Shown: positions 22,017 to 33,282 of the stretch, in pieces
Position numbering within the stretch: position 1 is the first letter of the stretch
Layout: every line of letters begins with the position of its first letter
NCBI GenBank assembly: GCA_905221605.1
Contig: CAJNDS010002091.1
Span: 824,501-888,500, forward strand
Source of the DNA: Symbiodinium natans
Taxonomy: Eukaryota > Sar > Dinophyceae > Suessiales > Symbiodiniaceae
Length of the DNA stretch: 64,000 bases
Direction: 5' to 3'
Made by a program: the position numbers and the translations under genes
The notes under the pieces: generated by a model
Seen by the model: the letters and a program-made list of their open reading frames with translations, nothing else
What the model was told of the DNA's origin: nothing
The model's database searches: none

Positions 22017-22847
22017 CTGCGACTCAGCGGAGCGGGCAGAAGCCACTCCGGCCCCAAACTCCTTATGGCCCTAAACCCTAAACCCTAACCCTAAACCCTA
22101 AACCCTAAACCCCAAACCCTAAACCCTAAACCCTAAACCCTAAACCCTAAATCCCTAAACTAGGCGGGTCTGTTCTCGTACCCTCGATTTCGGGAGGGTG
22201 TTGGTCTAGCTCATGCGTTGATGCCCACTCTGGAACACTAGACAATTACTGGAAACAACTCCAGCCCTAGGGGGGTCCAACGTACGGCGTACCCATATAG
22301 TACATACTTTGGCCCTAAAGCGACTGTATAGGAACCCCTTTCAGGCTCAAGCAAATACGATAAATGTACATGGACCCTGTGGGCAGGAAGCCATCCCTGT
22401 CCACGTCCGCTACAGAGCCAGAGGCCAATCCGAATATCATGCAGTACTTCTACTTCAAGGATCAAGGGACCTAGTAAGTGGCAAGTGGGCTTAAATGTAG
22501 GGCAACTATACATATAATTACTTGCAAGCCCACTTAAGCTACCTCTGACCCTGCTTACTAAGAGCCCCGATCAAGTCCAAACGAGGTTGCATCACTTGGG
22601 ACACGCGCATGCAATGAGAGTCCAGCTGGGACAGGTGCTTACAAAAAGCAGCGATTCAAGTAACGAATGGGGGCGTCCGCAGTCTTATACAAGCCCAGTC
22701 CTTGAATCCCCAAAAAAGGACACCCAATATGTACACTCACCAACATGAAAAAAGGAACCTTATACACACTCACCTATAACAGTGATACAAACCCTGCTTC
22801 ATATAGGGTTGAGGACAAGGGCTTGGGAGGCATTTCCTTCCTCTACG

Positions 22848-23023
22848 GTTTAGGGTTTAGGGTTTAGGGTTTAGGGTTTAGGGTTTAGGGTTTAGGGTTT
22901 AGGGTTTAGGGTTTAGGGTTTAGGGTTTAGGGTTTAGGGTTTAGGGTTTAGGGTTTAGGGTTTAGGGTTTAGGGTTTAGGGTTTAGGGTTTAGGGTTTAG
23001 GGTTTAGGGTTTAGGGTTTAGGG
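22848..23023. repeat. Long perfect TTTAGGG array
   Basis: About 25 uninterrupted units, one of the longest perfect runs in the window. Confidence 0.94.
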
Positions 23024-23299
23024 TAGTTCCCTGATCCCCGACACCAGTCGGACCAAGTACCTGCTCTTTGCCGTTGTGCAATGTGAATGTCCGAACGTTC
23101 CAAGCCACTGAACTCATCCAACCGACAAAAGGGTTTGTTAGGGTTTAGGGTTTAGGATTTAGGGTTTAGGGTGTTGGGTTTAGGGTTTAGGGTTCAGGGT
23201 TACAAGGTTTCGGGTTTGATGGCAACCATGGAGCGTGATCGAGAGCGAAGGCGCCGGTACACCTGGCAGGAGGACTGCTACTCAACAGGTACAGCGGTT

Positions 23300-24400
23300 T
23301 AGGGTGTAGGGTTTAAGGTTTAGGGTTTAGGGTTTAGGGTTTAGGGTGTAGGGTTTAGGGTGTAGGGTGTAGGGTGTAGGGTTTAGGGTTTAGGGTTTAG
23401 GGTTTAGGGTTTAGGGTTTAGGGTTTAGGGTTTAGGGTTTAGGGTTTAGGGTTTAGGGTTTAGGGTTTAGGGTTTAGGGTTTAGTGATTTTGGCGTGACC
23501 TACCGTGACCATGCCTATAGGAATCAAAGAGAGATAGAGAGAGAGGGAGGTGTTCACTCACGCTGGAAATGTCTACTTATCTACATTAGGGTCCCTTTTC
23601 GGGTCCTATATAGTATGGCACCCTGCAGCCGATTACCAACATGCGCACTGTACTGGCTGTTGGCGTGTGCACATCGACAGACCTTGAAACAAACCGTGCC
23701 CCGTGCGGGTTCAACGCCAGCTTGGCCCCGACGCAAGAAGTACGTACGAGCCACCACAGATGTGGACGGGAACGGTGCCCGACGCTGTCCAGGCACCGTC
23801 CTGTCCACCGACGGTGTTGGTTGATATTGGATAGCCCTGCAGCTCGGCGAAGCGCCAGAGAAACAAGCAGAAGGGACTCTAGTTTAGAGAACTGCCTCTT
23901 CTGGGTACAGGTATCCCTCTCAGGGTGCTACACATCCTGCAGACCTGTAGAATGCATCCAAAACTTTCCAAAGATGAAAACCCGTAAACCCTAAACCGTA
24001 ACCCTGAACCCTAAACCCAAAACCCTAAACCGGGTAATGGAGAAATAGTGCGTATAGCCGATGTTGGCAGCGAGTCTTCACAACATGTGTGCTTCTACTG
24101 TATACGGACATATTGGGGGCTCACGAAAATACGGGAGCACTAATATGGACCCTCAAATTGGCCCTCAAATAGTAACATTCCCTTATACCAAGGACCCCGA
24201 CAGGGTACCCCCTACTATCGGAAACCCTAAACCCTAAACCCCTAATTCCGAAAACCCCGTATCTGTGGGGGCGGACGGGAGGGGGTCATCTAAACTCCTC
24301 CCAACCCCATCCCTAAACCCTAAACCCTAAACCCTAAACCCTAAACCCTAAACCCTAAACCCTAAACCCTAAACCCCAAACCCCTAAACCCCTAAACCCT
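23300..24400. other. Repeat array and unresolved unique segment
   Basis: TTTAGGG and TGTAGGG units to 23483, then a unique segment (23490-23990) open on both strands in overlapping frames; no splice-supported exon chosen. Confidence 0.45.
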
Positions 24401-24404
24401 AAAC

Positions 24405-24760
24405 CCTGTGAATCTGAGGCCGGGGGTGCTCCAGGTTGTTGCCGGCTCCAGGCTCTCAGCCACCGGCGATGCAGCGGAGGACTCCGAACAAAGCTCCTCT
24501 GCCCGGCACCCTTTGTGATTGCATTGGTTTCGGGGGTTTAGGGTTTGGGGTTTAGGGTTTGGGGTTTGGGGTTTGGGGTTTAGGGCTAGGGTGTAGGGAT
24601 GGGGTCTAGGGTTGAGGGTTGGGATTGGGACTTGAGGGCTTAGGTTGGTCTATAAGGATCCTAAGAGGCTGACTGAGGGCACGCCTGGCTTCAAGACCCC
24701 AACGAACATCGCAGCCGTAGCCAGAGTTGTCACTATCATTAGCAGCCGCTTGTCGTCCAT
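24405..24760 (-). CDS. 5' end of a gene with a signal/anchor-like N-terminus
   Basis: The ATG at 24760 gives MDDKRLLMIVTTLATAAMFV then GVLKP, a short charged start followed by a hydrophobic stretch, as in a signal peptide or N-terminal anchor (inferred). A GC donor after 24685 (phase 1) joins in phase to the exon 24498-24405 (ELCSESSAASPVAESLEPAT then TWSTPGLRFT), which ends GG|GTTTAGGG. An intron of 186 nt contains telomere-like repeats. The plus strand is partly open over both exons. Downstream exons to the left are not resolved. Confidence 0.58.
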
Positions 24761-24940
24761 TGAGGGTTTAGGGTTCCCCTAAACCCTGAACCCTGCACCC
24801 GCAAAACTCCCTATAAATCCTAAACTAGGAATTCAGGGCATGCGGGTTGGGTCGTGACGGATGCATAACTTGGTGGTGACCTCGAGCTAGGATTTAAGGT
24901 GTAGGGTTTAGAGTGGGGGGGGGACGGATCTGTGCTCTAT

Positions 24941-25035
24941 ACCTGGAGGTTTATGGTGCTTATTTTCCAAATTGTCAATGATAACGGCACTCGTAACCCA
25001 CTTAAAAGCCCCCTCAAGTGCCATAGTATGGTTGA
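24941..25035. mobile_element. Family D fragment
   Basis: ACCTGGAGGTTTATGGTGCTT, with the middle motif GTAACCCACTTAAAAGCCCC. Confidence 0.5.
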
Positions 25036-25396
25036 AACTTGGGAGATCTGTAGATACAGCTTTAATCGGCGAGTTAGTAAACCACCAAGTGTAGGCTTTC
25101 AGGTTCCGGGCTGACGTTGCGTGAGAAGCTTTCGAATTGTCCTGCACGGTGGCATGGTAGGAGGTGTTCTCATCTAGCCCATAGGCGAGGCATGAAGTCG
25201 TTTCCTTGACAGCAGACGGTGTTGCTAAAATCCGAAGCCCTCAACCCCAAACCCTAAACCGGAGCCCCAAGTCCCCTAGGCCGGCTCTCCCGGAAGCCCC
25301 TAGCATTTAGGGCGTAGGCTTTGGGGTCTTGGGGCTTAGGGTGTAGGGCTTGGGTTTTTGGGTTAGGGTTCCCCCCAAACCCGAACTAAACCCCAA

Positions 25397-25515
25397 AGTA
25401 ACCTAGGAATGAGAGGGTTTATTTGTTTGGCCCCCGCCCCAACTAGGAAAAAAATACCGGGCCCAGGGAGTCTGAACCATGACAAAAGGAGAACAAGGGC
25501 TTTCTCTGAGTCCTA
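25397..25515. mobile_element. Family B element, diverged
   Basis: AGTAACCTAGGAATGAG at one end and GAACAAGGGCTTTCTCTGAG with TCCTAG at the other. Confidence 0.55.
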
Positions 25516-25525
25516 GCGAATTAGC

Positions 25526-25619
25526 CTAGACCCAGGAGTCATCTCGGAATATAAGGGTACCCTCTTTGAATTTGAGGGAACCCCAACCCTTACAAAATAA
25601 AATAGGGGCCTATGCCAGG
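25526..25619. mobile_element. Family B element
   Basis: CTAGACCCAGGAGTCATC start, then AAGGGTACCCTCTTTG and GGGAACCCCAACCC. Adjacent to the previous copy. Confidence 0.65.
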
Positions 25620-26047
25620 TAACCTACAAGCCCTCAACCAGCAAAGCCCGAAGCCCTGAGCCCTGTATGCACTGTGAAACCCTGGCGAGACCTACTGGTA
25701 CACATTGCTGCATCCTATGAGGTCCTCTTTGACCCTACAAGCCACAATTGCCTACGAACCCTATGCCGCTCCCAAAGAAACTCATCCGAAGCTCTACACC
25801 CTGAGTCCTAAACTTACTGGCTCTTAGTAGGGAACTCGACCAGTAGGCTACCTACATACTCCCTTCAGACAGGACAAAAGTAGGCGAACTATGGCTCTAA
25901 CGTACCCGGTTCCCGAATTCCTGAAACCGAAAACCTAAGCCCTGCTACTAACAAAGCACACCACAGGGAATTAAAACGCTTGGGCCTCAAAGGTACCTCC
26001 TATGTACGTACTCTGGGGGCCCAGGTATATAACCATGAGCTACATGG

Positions 26048-26158
26048 ACCAGCCCAGTACCCAGATTATTATAAGAGCACCCATTTTGGGGTTATCAACT
26101 ATATAGTAAGGGAACCCAAACCCCAAAAAAGGGTAAAGGGTACCACTGGGCTACCAAG
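26048..26158. mobile_element. Family C element
   Basis: GACCAGCCCAGTACCCAG at one end and GTACCACTGGGCTACCAAG at the other; AAGGGAACCCAAACCCC inside. Confidence 0.68.
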
Positions 26159-26266
26159 TTAAGCTCGGGTTTATAGAACCCTAAACCCTAAACCCTAAAC
26201 ACTAAACCCTAAACCCTAAACCCTCAACCCTAAACCCTACATGGACCCTTAGGGTAAGCTTTGTAC

Positions 26267-26365
26267 CTTCCGAGGCACCCTGGTGAGGCCGCTGCAGCCC
26301 GCCACCGCGCTTGCAGAGCCCGACCCCACGCGGAGCCGCACGTCCCAGGTGGCGAAGGCGCAGTC
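26267..26365 (-). CDS. Candidate exon
   Basis: After GTCCCCAAG, 33 codons in phase 0: DCAFATWDVRLRVGSGSASA then VAGCSGLTRVPRK, ending at a GTACAAAG donor. Confidence 0.58.
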
Positions 26366-26606
26366 CTTGGGGACCCGGGCTTCGAAACCCTAAACCCTAA
26401 ACCCTAAACCCCAAACCCTAAACCCCAAACCCCAAACCCTAAACCCTAAACTCTAAACCCTAAACCCTAAACCCTAAACCCTAAACCCTGAACCCTGAAC
26501 CCTGAACCCTATAAACCCCTAAACCCTAAACCCTAAACCCTAAACCCACCTGTTTCCCTCAGGCTTTCGGGCTTTCAACTCCCCGCTCGAGGCTTTGAAC
26601 AACCCT

Positions 26607-26700
26607 GGGCGTGAAAAGGGCGCCCTTTTTGGTTTGAAGGGGCTTCTCAGGGAACCCTAAACCCCCAAAAAGGGGAACAAGGGCCTACTCCGGGTCCTAG
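26607..26700. mobile_element. Family B element
   Basis: GGCGCCCTTTTTGGTTTGAAGG interior (split by copy differences) and end GGGCCTACTCCGGGTCCTAG. Confidence 0.7.
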
Positions 26701-27188
26701 TATTGTAGTGCTTCCAACTTGCTTCGGCTTAAGGGTTCAGGGCTTAGGGTTTAGGGTCCAGTGTTCGCGGGCGTAAGTCTTCCAATCAAGCCTATCCCCA
26801 TTTGGCGTTGAACTCCCAGTACGCCATTTTCAAGTCTGGGGCTCCCTGCTCAGAGTGGCCCTTTTGGGTTTTCGGGGTTAGGGTTTAGGGTTTAGGGTTT
26901 AGGGTTTAGGGTTGAGGGTTGAGGGTTGAGGGTTTAGGGTTGAGGGTTGAGGGTTGAGGGTTTAGGGTTTAGGGTTTAGGGTTCAGGGTTCATCCCTCTT
27001 ATTCAATCAGGGCGAACCGACATCTCCTTAGTCTCCTTCAAACGTCTCAGCGCTCGCATCTTACAACGTCGGATTGAAACTTGTTGCCCAGCCCCCCAAA
27101 CCCCCTAAGCCCTCGTCCCTGAAACCTAAACCCTAAACCCTCAACCCTAACCCCTAAACCCAAACTCTAAACCCTAAACCCCCGAAAC

Positions 27189-27267
27189 CCCAAGCCCATG
27201 CTGTCCCGCGTGCGCACGTCCTGGAGCCAATGCCCAGATTACTGCACCAACTGCCACACAGGGACGC
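27189..27267 (-). CDS. Candidate exon ending at a variant repeat donor
   Basis: After GACATCGCAG, reads RPCVAVGAVIWALAPGRAH then AGQHGLG, ending GGG|GTTTCGGGGGTTTAGGG. The plus strand carries a competing 37-codon ATG frame. Confidence 0.45.
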
Positions 27268-27783
27268 CTGCGATGTCCGTTCGTGTCATTCATCCAATCA
27301 TAGCTTCGTGAGCACCAAAGTGTCATGCCATTGTAATTTGAGTGGCAGATTCGCTTTGTAAGCGTATCGACCTAGAGTAGTCTCCAGCTAGCCCCCAAGC
27401 AAACAATCAGAGCATCTCACAGATAAGAAAAACCTCAAGACTCTGTGAACGGCTTAGTCGAGCCATAGGGTCGCGGATGGTGGGAAACGGGGGGGAGAGG
27501 GGGAATGGACACGCGCTAAGCTGTTCGCAGTCTCCAACAGACCTGCTGCTTGCGTGCCTCGAGCTGCACGGAAATTCGATCTCGAAAGTTACAACGCCAT
27601 TTCAAGGATTGAAAACTCGGGCCCGTGCCTAGAATACTAGGAACCCTCGGACCCTCACCCTCAGCACCCAACACTCATGAACCGCCCCATCGCAAAGTGG
27701 GTAACTGGGGGCGGGGGGGGCGGGGGGGTGGTGGGGGGTGGGGGGTGGGCTTGATTTGGGTTGAGGGTGGGGGTTCAAGGTTA

Positions 27784-27923
27784 CCTAGCGGTTCATGGTA
27801 CCTAATACCCAAGTATAACTGTCCTTGTCACCCGTTTATAACCATACTAGGATACTTGAGGGGCTTGTAAGTGGGTTACAAGTACTGTCATCATTGGGTT
27901 TAAAGTACCATGAACTTCAATGT
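27784..27923. mobile_element. Family D element
   Basis: CCTAGCGGTTCATGGTACCT start and AAAGTACCATGAACTTCAA end. Confidence 0.68.
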
Positions 27924-28252
27924 AGGGCTATGGGTTACCCTAAACCCTAAACCCTAAACCCCAAACCCCAAACCCTAAACCCTAAACAAGGGGAGTTCAA
28001 AGGTCGCGTGATGCGCGAACGCTTCAGGACAGGCTTGGGGTCTAGGGCTTAGGGTACCTAAGAGACCCGCACTCCAAAGTGCAAGAAGATTTCCGGGCCT
28101 AGGGTCTAAACCCTAAACCCTAGACCCTAGACCCTAAACCTTAAACCTTAAACCCTAAACCCTAAACCCTAAACCCTAAACCCTCCATTGCCAACAGCCC
28201 TGTAAACCCTAAACCCTACATGAACCCTACACGGAAGCCTCCCCTTACTCAC

Positions 28253-28291
28253 AGCCTGGGGCGCTGACGTTGGATTCGCCCGCCTGATGAA
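28253..28291 (-). CDS. Short candidate exon with consensus splice sites
   Basis: After AATTCTGCAG, 13 codons FIRRANPTSAPQA, then a consensus donor GTGAGTAAG. Splice signals are strong; length is short. Confidence 0.5.
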
Positions 28292-28501
28292 CTGCAGAAT
28301 TGGTGGCTTTAGGCCCTCGAGCCCTAGAGCCCTAATTAAGCCCTAAACCCTAAACCCTAAACCCTAAACCCGAAACCCTAAACCCTAAACCCTAAACCCT
28401 GAACCCTGAACCCAAAGCCGATTGCAAAGCTCTGGTTCCCACCTGAACTCAGCCTAGAACCCATGAGCGCTCCATTTGGCGACTACAATATCATTGAAAT
28501 A

Positions 28502-28668
28502 CTAGACCCAGGAGTCCTTTTTAGGGTTCAGGGTTTAGGGTTGAGGGTTTAGGGTTGAGGGCAAGACCCAGGAAAAAATCCTCGGAATAAAAGGGTGCAC
28601 TTTTTGGTTTAAAGGGGCTTATGCGGGAACCTAAGCCCTTCGGAACAAGAGCCTAGCCTGGGTCCTAG
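28502..28668. mobile_element. Family B element interrupted by a telomeric tract
   Basis: CTAGACCCAGGAGTCC is followed by TTTAGGG and TTGAGGG units. A second ACCCAGGA then leads into the remaining body, ending CCTGGGTCCTAG. Confidence 0.7.
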
Positions 28669-28775
28669 ATGAAGGGAAGTCCTCAAAGCATAGTCGGATC
28701 CCCGTCGCAATTTGAAGCTTTAAGGCATGTTGGACTGGGGCACGGGCATGTCCCAAGAAAAGGTACCCCAGACAT

Positions 28776-28776
<1 letters not shown>

Positions 28777-28823
<47 letters not shown>
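28777..28823. repeat. Poly-C tract of 47 bases
   Basis: Uninterrupted C run. Any open frame through it is artefactual. Confidence 0.95.
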
Positions 28824-28825
<2 letters not shown>

Positions 28826-29218
28826 CCCCTCCCCCAAAAAAAGAAGACAAGAACAAACACGACAATTGCTACTGTAGGACCGCCAAAAAATCATACCCTA
28901 ATTCGGAGCAGCTCCCATATTCGAGTTTCTGAAACGAGGGATACTAGTAGTGGGTTTCAGGGTTTCAGGAAGATTCCAAAGTCATATATTGGATCCCCAC
29001 TAGCTACACTTTAAGGAACAGCCCGGTTTCCCTCCAAAACCCCAAAGCCTGAACCCCCCCCCCCTCCTCCCCCATAGAAAGGCAATCACCTCTCTGCCCA
29101 CCTGCAGCTACATGCAATGCTTTGAAAGGATGAAAGTTTCACCCTACCAGGGAGGAAAGAGTTTAACCCAGCTGGGCTTTGTACAGGGCTTTTGGTTCAT
29201 GATGGAGGTGGGGTTTAC

Positions 29219-29319
29219 TGGGTAGCCCAGCAACCATATTACAATCAGGGCACCCTTTTGGGTTGTTGGTTACTTTATAAGGGAACCCAGAACCACAGAA
29301 AAGGGTGAAGGGTACCAAG
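29219..29319. mobile_element. Family C element
   Basis: CTGGGTAGCCCAGCAACC start, GGGCACCCTTTTGGGTTG interior, GGGTACCAAG end. Confidence 0.68.
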
Positions 29320-29530
29320 CTTAACACCTTGACAACCCCTAACGCCCTAACACCCCCACACCCCAACTCCCCTTTCAACTTGGAAGCCGCGGGCTTCCGT
29401 GCAGGGTTCAGCTGGGAAGGCCTGCAAACGCCATCAGTCTAATCAGGAGTTCGTAGGCGCAAATGCCTAGACCCTAAACCCGAAACCCTGAACCCTAAAC
29501 CCTGAACCCTACACCCTAAACCCTAATCAC

Positions 29531-29621
29531 CGAGCCTCCCAGGAAATCCTGATGGTGCTCACCGATGTGGCCAGGGCCACAACGCCCGCCGGGCGCCCAG
29601 CACGGATGAGGCAAGCGGCAC
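29531..29621 (-). CDS. Candidate exon ending at a telomeric donor
   Basis: After CCACTTCTCAG, reads AACLIRAGRPAGVVALATSV then STIRISWEA, ending CG|GTGATTAGGGTTTAGGG. An internal GTGAGC is an alternative donor. Confidence 0.58.
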
Positions 29622-29732
29622 CTGAGAAGTGGGTGCGCTCTTCAGCCTAAGGTTGAGGGTTTAGGGTTTAGGGTTTAGGGTTTAGGGTTTAGGGTTTAGG
29701 GTTTAGGGTTTAGGGTTTAGGGTTGAGGAATG

Positions 29733-29822
29733 TAACTGTACTTATGTCCCAACTAGAACCATACTAGGGCACTTAAAGGGGGTTATATGTACAGATATCA
29801 TTGGGTTATAACTACCATGAGG
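29733..29822. mobile_element. Family D fragment
   Basis: Middle and right part only: CATACTAGGGCACTTAAAG and TTGGGTTATAACTACCATGA. Confidence 0.5.
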
Positions 29823-30370
29823 ATTGGGGCGCTTTAGCTGTCGGGTTTAGTAAAGGTTTAGGGGTTTAGGATTAGGGTTTTAGGGTTTTAGGGGTTTAGG
29901 GGTTTAGGGGTTTAGGGGTTTAAGGGTTTAGGCGTTTAGGCGTTTAGGCGTTTAGGGGTTTAGCGGTTTAGGGGTTCGGGTTTAGTAAGGGTTTAGGGTG
30001 CGAGGTTTATTGGGCTTTAGACTACGTAGACAGGGATCCGCGTCTATGCTGGGGGGTGGGGGCGGGCGTCAGTCTCTCGAGAAAACGGGCCCCAAGGAAG
30101 CCAAAACGCGGTTGTTGCGGGCAGCTTCGGGGCTTGTAAGACCCGAAACCCAAACAACCCTAAACCCTAAACCATAAACCCTAAACCCTAAACCCTAAAC
30201 CCTAATCCTTGTCGCGGCCTCAGAGACAAAAACGAGGGTTCATTGCAGAGCCGAGGGATAGCCAGAGGAGCCCGCAGGGTTTAGGGTTTAGGGTTTAGGG
30301 TTTATAGGGTTTAGGGTTTAGGGTTTAGGGTTTAGGGTTTAGGGTTTAGGGTTTTAGGCAATACCGTGTA

Positions 30371-30510
30371 CTAGCCCCAGGAGTAAGCTAGGAATAAACA
30401 GGGTATGCCCTTCTTGGTTTTAAGGGGATTATAAGGGAACCCTAAACCCTAAACCCCAAACCCTAAACCCTAAACCCTAAGAAAAGGAAATAGGGCTACT
30501 CCAGGCCCAG
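30371..30510. mobile_element. Family B element with an internal CCCTAAA expansion
   Basis: Where other copies have GGGAACCCCAACCCTAAA, this copy has GGGAACCCTAAACCCTAAA continuing into about six repeat units, then GGAAATAGGGCTACTCC. Confidence 0.75.
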
Positions 30511-30747
30511 CTTATCGTTTTAGGGTCACCCATCCAGATACCCGTCTAAAAGGGGAGTAGACAAGAATCAGAAATCCAGGTACATGTCCCCGTTTCATGC
30601 ATATAAATGACTTCCGGTAATCCGTAGAGGGTTTAGGGTTTAGGATTTAGGGTTTAGGGTTTAGCCTTAATTCCCCCCCAAGTTTTGATAGCTCCAAGCA
30701 CTTAAAGTGGCCTCTCCGACAGGCCTGGCGCCTCGGTGTTCGCGCAT

Positions 30748-30850
30748 CTAGACCCGGGAGTAACCTAGGAATAAAAAGGGTACCCTTTCATAAGGGAACC
30801 TCAACCCTACAAAAAGGGAATAAGGGCCTACCCACTCTGGGTCCGAGTAG
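30748..30850. mobile_element. Family B element
   Basis: Starts CTAGACCCGGGAGTAACC and ends CTCTGGGTCCGAGTAG. Confidence 0.72.
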
Positions 30851-31872
30851 CCCGAAACTCTAAGCCTACCCCCGGTCCTAGGCATGTAGAGGCTTAAGGT
30901 TTATCGGGTTCCCACAGCCCCGAGAGGAATCAAAAAGTAGAGCCCCCAACTAGTAACCCTAAACCCTGAACCCCAAACCCCAAACCCTAACCTTTAAACC
31001 CTAAACCCTAAACCCTGCACTACGAATGGGTCATTCCTAGGAACCCTTAAGCGGGATCCTCCCAAGGGGGTCTGGGTTTGCCCCCAGTGACCTGGGATTT
31101 AAATGAGGGCTTCCTGCTTCGAATTTTAAAAAGGAACCGAGCACCCCCAAGACATGAACAAGTGCCCAATGGGAGATCTATATAAACACGCTGCAACGGC
31201 TACAGCCTTCAGGGTTTGGGGATTCGAGTTTAGGGTTCAGGGTTTAGCATTTAGGGCTTACCAGATAAAAGATGCCACCTCGCTGTGTGGTGAAGGTGGT
31301 TGCGTTGCCCACCGCCGCTGGCTGGGCGTCGCTGTTGCTGCAGACTGGAGCCACGCGGGCCTGCATTGCTAAGGTTAAACCTATTTGCTTAGGGGGCAGG
31401 TAGACTCCTAGACCCTCCAAACCCTGTCTGGGCAGGCAGTAACTAAATCCATAAACCCAAACCTTAAGCCCTAAACCCTAAGCCCGAAACCCTAAACCCG
31501 AAACCCGAAACCCTAATCCCGAAACCTGAGGCAGTATTGCGTGATCCATGGAAGCAAGCTTGCACTCCACGATAACACTTCCTCCGGTGCCACCCCCCAC
31601 CCAAGCGCCCTTTAAGGTTTCGGGGATCCCAGATAGAGGGTTTAGGGTTTAGGGTTTTGGGTTTAGGGTTGGTTCAAGAACTCGCTGTTGGGATAAGGAG
31701 GGGTTTAGGGTTTGAATTTTGTTGTGGGGCGAAACAGTATGAGATAACCCTAAACCCTAAACCCTAAACCCTAAACTTTAGGGATTCATGTGGGCGCATG
31801 GCGTACGGATTAAGGGTTCATCTAGTGTTGACCATCGGGACATGCAAGCTGTTGCCTGAACCCGAGAGGAGC

Positions 31873-31914
31873 CTGGGCTTAAAAGGGAGCCTCAACCCCC
31901 TCTCTGGGTCCTAG
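31873..31914. mobile_element. Family B end fragment
   Basis: Only the CTTAAAAGGGAGCCTC segment and the CTCTGGGTCCTAG end remain. Confidence 0.45.
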
Positions 31915-32155
31915 TTGCAGGGGTTTTGGGTTTAGGGTTTAGGGTTTGGGGTTTGGGGTTTGGGGTTTGGGGTTCGGGGTTTAGAGTCTAGGGCTGCCTG
32001 GGCACCCTTGTTTCAAGACCTCGGAACAACTTGACACCGACACCCGAGACCCACAGCATCCGCGACCCACACCCACCCCACACCCAACCCCGCAAAACCA
32101 AAAAAACAAAATGAAATCACAGCACAATCTTCTACCCCAAGCGCTTCGCTCTTAA

Positions 32156-32247
32156 ACCCTAAACCCTAAACCCTAAACCCTAAACCCTAAACCCTAAACC
32201 CTAAACCCTAAACCCTAAACCCTAAACCCTAACCCTAAACCCTAATC
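32156..32247. repeat. CCCTAAA array
   Basis: About 13 units with one shortened unit. Confidence 0.9.
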
Positions 32248-32307
32248 AGCTCTTCACCCTTGAAACCTGGGCCAACGAATTCCTGAAGTGCCAGAAAACC
32301 CACCGTC

Positions 32308-32378
32308 GGTTTTGCAGGGAATGAGGGGATGGAGCTCCTACATAATCATCCCTTTTTGTCCCTCATTCCCTGCGAACC
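32308..32378. repeat. Inverted repeat, about 19-bp arms
   Basis: GGTTTTGCAGGGAATGAGGG and its near-complement CCCTCATTCCCTGCGAACC, 32 bp apart. Confidence 0.8.
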
Positions 32379-32915
32379 AACCGTAAGAGAAAGGATACCT
32401 GAACACCCCCCTCCTGATAGCTGCTGCCGCAGGAGAGCCCCATGGCCAAGCAGCCTATTGCTTGGGGGGCTTCGAGTTGTGGAGTCTAGGGTTTGGGTCT
32501 AGGGTTTAGGGTTTGGGTCTAGGGTTTAGGGTTTAGGGTTTAGGGTTTAGGGTTTGGGGTTTAGGGTTTAGGGTTTAGGGTTTAGGGTTTAGGGTTTAGG
32601 GTTTAGGGTTTAGGGGTTAGGGGTTAGGGGTTAGGGGTTGGGGGTTGGGGGTTTGGGGTTCACCTTTCGGGGTTCCGGGTTCCGGGTTCAGGGCTTCGAA
32701 GACTTGTGCAACAAGAAGTCTTGAAAAAAGGCGCCCGCAAAAGGGGCCATGATCTAGAACAACCCTACACACAAGCCGTGCGCATGATGTCGTGGCTCTC
32801 CTCTACAGGGTTTGTAGATTATAGGGCTTGGGGTTGCTCCGCCAAAACCAAACCTCAACTCCAGATTTGGGCTACGAAAGCTAGACAAATGCCGGAGTAA
32901 CACGCGACAAGCGCA

Positions 32916-32918
<3 letters not shown>

Positions 32919-32948
<30 letters not shown>
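32919..32948. repeat. Poly-G tract of about 30 bases
   Basis: Uninterrupted G run next to the possible exon at 33047-32950. Confidence 0.93.
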
Positions 32949-32950
<2 letters not shown>

Positions 32951-33185
32951 AAGATTCCAAGTCGTCCCACACCACTGAGCCAAACCAGACAAACATCCTG
33001 ACCCTATTAACTCTTGAGCTTCTGGACCCAACCCTCCAAAGCCCCAAATCCTCCAGTACTCGGCCATCCAGCTCGAGGTCATAAGCGATTTTCTTTCAGG
33101 CCTAACATATTGTGTAATGCACCAAACATGAGTCACGATCTCAAAGCCGGAGCATCTCCACTCGATGCCAGACCGGCATCTCCAC

Positions 33186-33282
33186 CTGTCTTGTAGCTAT
33201 GAACAAACTTCTTGACGACCGCACTCTTGAAGCTTTCGATTGAATGCCTGAGCAGCTTCAGACGGAGGGTGCTATTCTCCAT
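33186..33282 (-). CDS. 5' exon of a gene
   Basis: The ATG at 33282 opens MENSTLRLKLLRHSIESFKS then AVVKKFVHSYKT, ending phase 1 at G|GTGGAG. Basic, helix-like composition. The downstream frame in 33047-32920 (LDGRVLEDLGLWRVGSR...) may be a later exon but does not join simply. The region 33290-33508 upstream is also open in another frame. Confidence 0.6.

Larger units (their letters stand above)
29830..33180. other. Mixed repeats and elements, few clear exons
   Basis: Family B copies, telomeric tracts and spacers. The spacer 31279-31360 is open on both strands with splice-like ends on both (plus ATG frame MPPRCVVKVVALPTAAGW; minus ARVAPVCSNSDAQPAAV), and I could not choose. Confidence 0.45.

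Noticed and set aside
23216..23292. Plus-strand first exon MATMERDRERRRRYTWQEDC with a GTACAG donor
   Set aside because: Attractive, but the minus strand has an equally good acceptor (CCTCCTGCCAG) and open frame here, and every firm gene is on the minus strand. Left undecided.
28631..28932. Poly-proline/poly-glycine open frames through the C run
   Set aside because: The frames exist only because a 47-base homopolymer has no stops; flanks have no splice support.
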